44,005 nucleotides of DNA. Source: an uncultured bacterium. GTDB lineage: Bacteria > Bacteroidota > Bacteroidia > Bacteroidales > CAIWKO01. Positions 24,964-30,510 of this stretch are shown here, one piece after another. Numbering within the stretch: position 1 is the stretch's first letter; every line of letters begins with the position of its first letter. A program made the position numbers and the translations under genes. The stretch spans positions 1 through 44,005 of the forward strand of contig CAIOYH010000027.1 of NCBI GenBank assembly GCA_903862465.1, in the 5' to 3' direction. Below the pieces are notes generated by a model, which saw only the letters and a program-made list of their open reading frames with translations, was not told where the DNA came from and did no database searches.

Positions 24964-25013
24964 CTGCGCAAGTTTTTTCTTATAATGGTGTCAAACAAAT
25001 ACGAGTTTAAATC

Positions 25014-25466
25014 ATGGAATGTCATAATGTAAAAAATCAATTGGTGGATTTCTTCTATAAAGAGTTGGAAAAGGATTCTTTTATGGAAGTGCAAAATCAT
25101 GTAAGTACCTGTGCGGAGTGTTCTATTATATATGGTAACATTTCTAAGGTGCTCAGCGCCGCCGATGATGTGAAAGTTGCACAAACGGATGCTTTTTACA
25201 ACACGCGGTTATTTGCAAAATTAGAAGGCACGACACATGCAACGCCTTATTGGATGTTTCAAAAAAAACTCTTGCGTCCTGTTTTATTAGTTTCTATGGC
25301 TGCTTTGGGTATTTTTGTTGGTGTAACTATCGGCAACACACTCCCTGAGAAAACAACAACGACTGAAAATGGCAATGTGATTATTGCCACCTTAGCAAGC
25401 GAATATTATGTGGGCACCAGCAATGAAGACAATTTGGAGAATTATTATTTAACCGATAAAAAATAA
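25014..25466 (+). CDS. Anti-sigma factor with ZAS zinc finger
   Basis: 150 aa. The N-terminal part carries the ZAS signature H29-x3-C33-x2-C36 (HVSTCAEC) within the usual helical context (MECHNVKNQLVDFFYKELEKD), which binds the cognate sigma factor. One membrane span (about 87-107, LLRPVLLVSMAALGIFVGVTIGNTL) is followed by a short periplasmic tail of about 40 residues. It is 50 nt downstream of the sigma gene and 4 nt upstream of the membrane-anchored Spy-like gene, an arrangement that points to sigma sequestration relieved by a signal sensed in the periplasm. Confidence 0.92.
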   Translation: MECHNVKNQLVDFFYKELEKDSFMEVQNHVSTCAECSIIYGNISKVLSAADDVKVAQTDAFYNTRLFAKLEGTTHATPYWMFQKKLLRPVLLVSMAALGIFVGVTIGNTLPEKTTTTENGNVIIATLASEYYVGTSNEDNLENYYLTDKK

Positions 25467-25470
25467 AAAG

Positions 25471-26013
25471 ATGAATTACTTCTCGAATAAGAAAATCTCG
25501 TTTTGGATAGTCATGGCTGTGATAATTTTGAACTGTACCGCCATCGGCACCATCCTATATAAATTATATGTACACCCTACGGAAAAAAGAGAGTGCAACA
25601 AAATGCCCTGTGCGCAATCCTATCTCGAAAGCGAACTGAAACTTTCGCCCGTTCAGGCAGCGGAGTTCAAGAAGCTAAAAGAAAAACATCACGACACAGT
25701 GTGCGCGGTGAATCAACTGATGAAAACAAAACGGAATTACCTCTCCGAAAATATGACCAGACCCAATCCCGACACCTTGATGCTGATGAAAACGGCTGAT
25801 GAAATCGGACTGTTGTATGCGCAGATTCGCAAGTTGTATGTGATGCATTATTTTCAATTGTGGAAGGTATGCGATGCGCAGCAACGAGTGAAGTTGGCAT
25901 CCATCTTTGGCAAGATGTTCTGCTCTGAATGTAGAATGGGCGACAGTATGCCCAATAGAATGAATCGCCATCAAGCCCACGGAGCTTGTGGTATGCATAA
26001 AAATAAATATTAA
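25471..26013 (+). CDS. Membrane-anchored Spy/CnrX-like periplasmic sensor
   Basis: 180 aa. One N-terminal span (about 10-32: SFWIVMAVIILNCTAIGTILYKLY), then a periplasmic helical domain of the Spy/CpxP/Metal_resist type: LKLSPVQAAEFKKLKEKHHDTVCAVNQLMKTKRNYLSE, a long second hairpin, and a helix with FQLWKVCDAQQRVKLASIF. The tail is rich in Cys, Met and His (MFCSECRMGDSM, HQAHGACGMHK), as expected for a metal-binding protein. It starts 4 nt after the anti-sigma gene. In the Cupriavidus CnrYXH system the membrane-anchored Spy-fold protein CnrX senses nickel/cobalt and controls the anti-sigma CnrY; the parallel here is by gene order and fold, not by sequence I could align. Confidence 0.82.
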   Translation: MNYFSNKKISFWIVMAVIILNCTAIGTILYKLYVHPTEKRECNKMPCAQSYLESELKLSPVQAAEFKKLKEKHHDTVCAVNQLMKTKRNYLSENMTRPNPDTLMLMKTADEIGLLYAQIRKLYVMHYFQLWKVCDAQQRVKLASIFGKMFCSECRMGDSMPNRMNRHQAHGACGMHKNKY

Positions 26014-26031
26014 TCAATAAAATAAATAAAC

Positions 26032-26691
26032 ATGAAAAAAATGAAATTAAAACTAATGATGGTGCTGTTGATAGTGATGTCCGGCACGTTTTTCAACACG
26101 ACTTTGTTTGCGCAAGGTCCAGGTTCAGCTCAATGTCAAGGCAACATGGGAAAAGGTAACGGCATGAAAGAAGGTCAAAAAGCCGGATGCTGTGGCATTT
26201 CGGATTTGACTGCCGAACAACAAAAACAAATTGATGCTTTGAAATTGAATTTGATGAAAGAATCAATGGCGATTAAAAATCAAATTGAAGAAAAGAAAGC
26301 ACATCTCATCACCGTTTCATCAGGCGACAATGTGGATATGACGGCTGTGAACAAAACTATTGACGAACTCTTCGCATTGAAAGCTGATTTGGTGAAAAAA
26401 CATCAAGCTTTCAAACAAGATGTGCGCAAACTGTTGACTGCAGACCAAAAAGTGGTGTTCGATTTGAATCAAGCCAAGAAGCAAGGCAAAGGGTCAAAAG
26501 ACTGCAAAGGCATGGGCGGCAAAGGACATCATGGAATGAAATGCCAAAGCAATTCAGGTTGCCAAATGGGTAATGGCGGTTCAGGTTGCCAAATGGGTAA
26601 CGGCGGTTCAGGTTGCCAAATGGGTAATGGCGGATCAGGTTGCCAGAAAGGCAGCGGAGGTTCCGGTTGTCCGCAAAAAGATACAAAATAA
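26032..26691 (+). CDS. Periplasmic Spy-like protein with Cys/Gly-rich C-terminal repeats
   Basis: 219 aa. Signal peptide ending near FNTTLFAQ. The body is a Spy/LTXXQ-type domain with the two diagnostic LTxxQ motifs, SDLTAEQQKQIDALK and KLLTADQKVVFDL, separated by a helical hairpin. The flanks are rich in Gly, Cys, Met and His: GNMGKGNGMKEGQKAGCCG before it, and KDCKGMGGKGHHGMKC plus a ninefold-residue repeat GCQMGNGGS (four tandem copies) after it. These tails look like soft-metal (copper, silver, zinc) ligands. It follows the membrane-anchored homolog by 18 nt in the same operon and is closed by a strong terminator. Probable role: periplasmic chaperone or metal buffer induced with the sigma factor. 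Confidence 0.82.
   Translation: MKKMKLKLMMVLLIVMSGTFFNTTLFAQGPGSAQCQGNMGKGNGMKEGQKAGCCGISDLTAEQQKQIDALKLNLMKESMAIKNQIEEKKAHLITVSSGDNVDMTAVNKTIDELFALKADLVKKHQAFKQDVRKLLTADQKVVFDLNQAKKQGKGSKDCKGMGGKGHHGMKCQSNSGCQMGNGGSGCQMGNGGSGCQMGNGGSGCQKGSGGSGCPQKDTK
26554..26661 (+). repeat. Four 27-bp tandem repeats inside the Spy-like gene
   Basis: Units at 26554, 26581, 26608 and 26635 each encode SGCQMGNGG or a variant. The first three differ only at a silent T/C and a terminal T/A; the fourth has diverged (GCQKGSGG). The near identity implies recent expansion, so copy number may vary between strains. Confidence 0.95.
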
Positions 26692-26705
26692 TAAATTTAG
26701 CATTG

Positions 26706-26752
26706 ACTTTCCGAAGGCTTATACAATAAATAGGCTTTCGGAAAGTTTTTTA
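26706..26752 (+). terminator. Strong intrinsic terminator after the Spy-like gene
   Basis: 17-bp stem ACTTTCCGAAGGCTTAT with its complement at 26729-26745 (two G-U pairs), a 6-nt loop, then TTTTTT. It separates the sigma/anti-sigma/Spy operon from the TonB receptor gene. Confidence 0.93.
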
Positions 26753-26853
26753 TTTACATCCTTAACAAAAGCATCATCATTCATCAAAAGGAATCTGCGC
26801 TGAAATTGGCTATGATGTGCATCAACATAAATCAAAAAACAAAAACATACGAA

Positions 26854-29367
26854 ATGAAATATATTCTAACTATCTTATTATTGCTATCTATAGCTTTGAC
26901 TTCCGAAGCACAAAATAAACCCGGCAGTGGCGGCGGCAATGGCAATGGCAACGGCATGCGCGGCGGCGAAGCCCAAACGCCTATCGGCACTATCGTCGGT
27001 GTGGTGATTGACAAAAAAACCAACGTCCCTGTCGAATTTGCCAATGTGATAGTGTGTCGCCAGAAAGACACTTCTATGGTTACGGGCGCTCTTTCGAACA
27101 TCAAAGGAAAATTCAACATTGATAAGGTACCTTTTGGTAAGTATATAATAAAGGTAAACTTTATTGGTTTCAAACCCACTTTTGTTCCCAACATTATGGT
27201 GAAACCCGATAATAGCGACATCAATATCGGTACGGTGGAGTTGGAATCTTCTGCAACCAATTTGGATGCTGTGGTGATTAGCGGACAGAAAGATCAGATA
27301 GAATATAATTTGGACAAACGCGTGATCAATGTGGATAAAAACACTTTGACCTCGGGCGGCACCGCTTTGGATGTGATGCAGACCATTCCCTCGGTGAGCG
27401 TGGATATTGATGGCACAGTGAGTTTGCGTGGTTCGAGCAATGTTACCATCTTTATTGATGGTCGCCCTTCGGCACTCACGAGCTTAGATCAGATGCCTGC
27501 CGCGATGATTGATAAGGTGGAAATCATTACGAATCCTTCGGCACGCTACGACCCCGATGGCATGTCGGGCATCATCAACATCGTTACCAAAAGAAAAAAA
27601 GAACCCGGCTACAACGGCATGGTTTCGGCGAATGTGGGCACGGGCGGCAAATACAGCGGCTCCTTGAACTTGGGCTACAGCCGCAAGAAGTTTAACCTGT
27701 TTGCCAATGTGGACTTCCGCAGGTTTCACTCTCCATCCAACAGCACTACTTACCGCGAATTGTATCATTTGGACACCACCACCTATTACGAACAAGATAA
27801 TAAAAACATCCGCAGTGGTTATTTTTCCAATGTGAAAATCGGTGCTGACTATTTCATCAACAAGAAAAATACATTGTCATTTACGGGCACCTACAACTAT
27901 CGCAATTTTCTGCCAAACGACACCACTTCCTATCAGAATTTTGATATGAACAATATCGTTACCGATTTCTACAAGCGCGGCAATCATGGCAAAAACAGCA
28001 ACAACGGCTTCGAGTTGAGCTTAGATTATCGAAAAACCTTTACACAAAAAAATCAAGAACTCACCGCCAACCTCTTTTATTCAAATTCAAAAGGTGATTC
28101 CTATTCAGATTTAAACACCTTGTGGTTCGATGGTACTCTGCCCATAGATTCCACTTTGCTGAGCCAAACTACAGACAACTTAGGCGTCAACCAAAACTAT
28201 TTGGCGCAAGTGGATTTTGTGCGACCCTTGGAGAATGGCGGCAGGATAGAGATGGGATATAAAGGCACGTATAAAAACAACGAAAACGATTATGTGTTGA
28301 GCAATAAGATGAACGATGGGCAATGGGTCACCAATATGAATACCAGCAACGACTTTCTCTATCAGGAGCAAATCCATGCTGCCTATTTTATCTATGCCAA
28401 TAGCTTGAAGAAATTCAAGTATCAATTGGGTTTGCGTGCCGAGCAGGCTATCAGCGTTTCGAACCAAAAGACGATGGAGAAAATCTATCGCAACGACTAT
28501 TTCAATTTGTTTCCCACCATACATTTCAAATACGAATTCACCGACCACAACGCCCTCCAGTTGAGCTACAGCCGCCGTGTGAACCGTCCGCGTGCGGGCA
28601 ACATGAACCCTTTCATCAACAACACCGACCCCATGAACCTCTCTGCCGGCAATCCCTTCCTGAAACCCGAATACACCAACTCCTTCGAGCTTGGACATCT
28701 CATTGATTTCAAATCCACATCCTTCAACACCACCCTCTTTTATCGCGAAACCGAAAACATGATCACCACCGTCATCAACGTCTTGCCGGGCGGCATCACC
28801 ATGAGCACCTACGACAACCTCAACAAAGGCTCCTCCTTTGGTTTGGAGTTGATTTACAGTCAGGGCATCGCCAAATGGTGGAAAATCAATGCCAACCTCA
28901 GCTATTTTGGTTTGAAATATGACGGCAATGTCAACGTGGCGGGCTTGAGCAAAGTCAACACCAGTTGGACTGCCAAGGTCAACTCAACCATGACCTTTTG
29001 GAAATCCTTCGACGTGCAACTGAGTTTCAACTACACCGCGCCACGCGTCACCGTGCAAAGTGGCGGCGACTTCCGCGGCGGCTATTCGGGCGGACAAGGC
29101 AAACAAATTGCCAACTACTCCATGGATATCGGTTTGAAAAAAGACTTCCTCAAAAACAAACTCACCGTAACCGCCCGTTGCAGCGATGTGTTTCTCACCA
29201 ACAAATATCGCCTCACCACCGATGCCTCCAACTACTATTCCCTCTCCAACCGCTATCGCGAAACCCGCGTGCTCTATGTGGGCGTTTCCTACAAGATAAA
29301 CGGCGGCATCAAACAAAAGAAACGCAAAACCAACGGCGACGACACGCAACCTGAAGGCGACTACTGA
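26854..29367 (+). CDS. TonB-dependent receptor / outer membrane beta-barrel family protein
   Basis: 837 aa. Signal peptide cleaved after about residue 19 (TSEA), then a Gly/Asn-rich linker (GSGGGNGNGNGMRGG). A CarboxypepD_reg-like beta-sandwich follows (about 45-130: GTIVGVVIDKKTNVPVEFAN to GKFNIDKVPFGKYIIKVNFIGF), then a plug domain (TALDVMQTIPSVSVDIDGTV, FIDGRPSAL, IITNPSARYDPDGMSGIINI) and a long barrel of the OMP_b-brl_3 type. No SusD partner follows, which argues against polysaccharide import; location behind the metal-responsive sigma operon suggests transport of a metal chelate or a surface role, but this is inference. The ATG at 26854 is chosen because it starts the signal peptide; an upstream in-frame extension to 26806 is not needed. 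Confidence 0.9.
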   Translation: MKYILTILLLLSIALTSEAQNKPGSGGGNGNGNGMRGGEAQTPIGTIVGVVIDKKTNVPVEFANVIVCRQKDTSMVTGALSNIKGKFNIDKVPFGKYIIKVNFIGFKPTFVPNIMVKPDNSDINIGTVELESSATNLDAVVISGQKDQIEYNLDKRVINVDKNTLTSGGTALDVMQTIPSVSVDIDGTVSLRGSSNVTIFIDGRPSALTSLDQMPAAMIDKVEIITNPSARYDPDGMSGIINIVTKRKKEPGYNGMVSANVGTGGKYSGSLNLGYSRKKFNLFANVDFRRFHSPSNSTTYRELYHLDTTTYYEQDNKNIRSGYFSNVKIGADYFINKKNTLSFTGTYNYRNFLPNDTTSYQNFDMNNIVTDFYKRGNHGKNSNNGFELSLDYRKTFTQKNQELTANLFYSNSKGDSYSDLNTLWFDGTLPIDSTLLSQTTDNLGVNQNYLAQVDFVRPLENGGRIEMGYKGTYKNNENDYVLSNKMNDGQWVTNMNTSNDFLYQEQIHAAYFIYANSLKKFKYQLGLRAEQAISVSNQKTMEKIYRNDYFNLFPTIHFKYEFTDHNALQLSYSRRVNRPRAGNMNPFINNTDPMNLSAGNPFLKPEYTNSFELGHLIDFKSTSFNTTLFYRETENMITTVINVLPGGITMSTYDNLNKGSSFGLELIYSQGIAKWWKINANLSYFGLKYDGNVNVAGLSKVNTSWTAKVNSTMTFWKSFDVQLSFNYTAPRVTVQSGGDFRGGYSGGQGKQIANYSMDIGLKKDFLKNKLTVTARCSDVFLTNKYRLTTDASNYYSLSNRYRETRVLYVGVSYKINGGIKQKKRKTNGDDTQPEGDY

Positions 29368-29371
29368 AAAT

Positions 29372-29476
29372 AAGAACCAAATACCAAATTCCAAGCTCCA
29401 AATTCCAAGAACGCCTAACGGATACTTTAGCGACAAGCCTTTGGATTTGGGTTTTGGAACTTGGATTTTGGTTCTT
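29372..29476. repeat. Long imperfect inverted repeat downstream of the TonB gene
   Basis: Left arm 29372-29410 (AAGAACCAAATACCAAATTC, then CAAGCTCCAAATTCCAAG) and right arm 29440-29476 (TTTGGATTTGGGTTTTGGAA, then CTTGGATTTTGGTTCTT) are complementary with several mismatches. A 29-nt loop separates them. It begins 5 nt after the receptor stop codon and could act as a transcript end structure. The right arm is also the lead of the composite repeat. Confidence 0.75.
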
Positions 29477-29680
29477 TTCTTTTGGGCGCATCCCCGACAA
29501 GAAATTGTCGGGGTCGGGCTTTCCGTTCCTAGTCCTCGCGCCGCGAAGAAGCGGCGCTGTGGGCTATCCACTGCAATCCCTTGCGCGCGTGCCAACGGGC
29601 AATCCTCAGGACTTTTAATCATCATTTCCATTCTTCCTCCCTATTATTCTCATGCCTGTAGGGGTAGAAAATCTTCTGCC
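29440..29680 (+). repeat. Composite structured intergenic repeat, copy B
   Basis: Same module order as at 12195-12478: TTGGAACTTGGAT lead; GGGCGCATCCC (29484-29494); hairpin CCCCGACAA-GAAA-TTGTCGGGG (29492-29513, 9-bp stem, GNRA-type loop); TCGGGCTTTCCGTTCC; hairpin GCGCCGC-GAAGAA-GCGGCGC (29538-29557); TGTGGGCTATCC; CAATCCCTTGCGCGCGTGCC; ATCCTCAGG ending 29610; TTCCTCC; and GTAGGGGTAGAAAATCTTCT ending near 29680. Stems are preserved while loop sequences differ from copy A. The interval 29681-29879 is AT-rich with nothing recognisable. Confidence 0.85.
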
Positions 29681-29879
29681 TTCTACATTATTTTAATCCA
29701 AATCATTTAGGTAATATGGCGAATAGGAATAACATAATTCGAATAGCGAAGTATGGTATTTTCTGTCAAACTCAGCTTTAGCTTTTGTTTATAGACACTA
29801 AGATAGAACTCATTAAAAACACTTTAAAGCTAAATGTTATAATCAATAAGACATTCTTATGCGTTATTTTCTCATCTGT

Positions 29880-30269
29880 GAAAGTCATTAGCAGAGCAAT
29901 GAAAGTCATTTACACATCCGAGAAAGACACTTGCAGAGCTGTGAAAGTAATATGCACACCTGTGAAAGTTATTTGCAGAGCTGTGAAAGCCGCTTGCAGA
30001 GATGTGAAAGCCATTTGCAGAGATGTGAAAGTCACATGCAGAGATATGAAAGTCATCTGCACACCTGAGAAAGTCATTTGCAGAGCTATGAAAGTCATTT
30101 GCACTTCTGTGAAAATCATTTGCAGAGCTGTGAAAATCATTTGCACACCTGTGAAAGTTCCTAGCAGAGCTGTGAAAATCATTTTCAGAGCTGTGAAAGT
30201 TGCTAGCAGAGGTGTGAAAGTCGTTTGCAGAGCTTTAAAAATCGCTTGAAAAGTTATGAAAGTGATATG
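29880..30269. repeat. 21-bp tandem array, 18.6 copies
   Basis: Each unit begins GAAA and has the form GAAAGTCATT plus TGCAGAGCTGT. All eighteen complete units are exactly 21 bp; none has an insertion or deletion. Two subtypes, CAGAG and CACAC, partly alternate. Substitutions fall at all three codon positions of every open frame, so DNA-level rather than protein-level constraint is suggested. The array leaves frames open on both strands only because 21 is a multiple of three. Confidence 0.96.
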
Positions 30270-30290
30270 TTAGGTTCAGGAAATAGCATT

Positions 30291-30510
30291 TTGACACTAT
30301 CCCGTTCGGAACGACCTTTAACCCTTTCGGGAAATCCAAAAATCTTAATTTTTTAGTGTATCTTAGAGTGCTTAGTGCCTTAGTGGTTTTATTTTCTTAA
30401 CCACAGAGGAACACAGTGTAAAGAAACAATGGTACACAGAGGCATTTAGTGGCATTCGTAATTCGCCAATTCGTAATTCGTAGGGGGTATATTCGTAATT
30501 CGTAGTACTG
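30291..30510. repeat. Noncoding stretch with word repeats
   Basis: Contains CCCGTTCGGAACG and CCCTTTCGGGAAA hairpins (30300-30335), a GTGCTTAGTGCCTTAGTGG word block partly complementary to AACCACAGAGGAACACAG about 25 nt on (30370-30418), and the TTCGTAAT block at 30454-30507 that matches 12090-12180. It runs up to the stop codon of the next minus-strand gene. No gene seen. Confidence 0.7.

Noticed and set aside
12195-29680. Integron attC sites in the composite repeats
   Set aside because: The elements have stems and a GCGCG-type end pair, but no clear RYYYAAC/GTTRRRY core sites, no integrase gene, and no cassette-like array of short genes.
29785-30249. Open frame of 154 codons with heptad repeats (VKVICRA-type)
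   Set aside because: It is a by-product of the 21-bp array: 21 is a multiple of three, so frames stay open on both strands. Substitutions do not favour silent positions and no start context or known domain is present.
22-30269. CRISPR arrays at the tandem repeat loci
   Set aside because: Periods of 10-42 bp leave no room for repeat-spacer structure, units are contiguous, and no cas gene is present.
12195-30510. 17-kb composite transposon bounded by the two direct repeats
   Set aside because: The enclosed segment holds housekeeping genes (ribBA, tag, DnaJ-like), there is no transposase or integrase, and the repeat words also occur elsewhere (positions 1-12).
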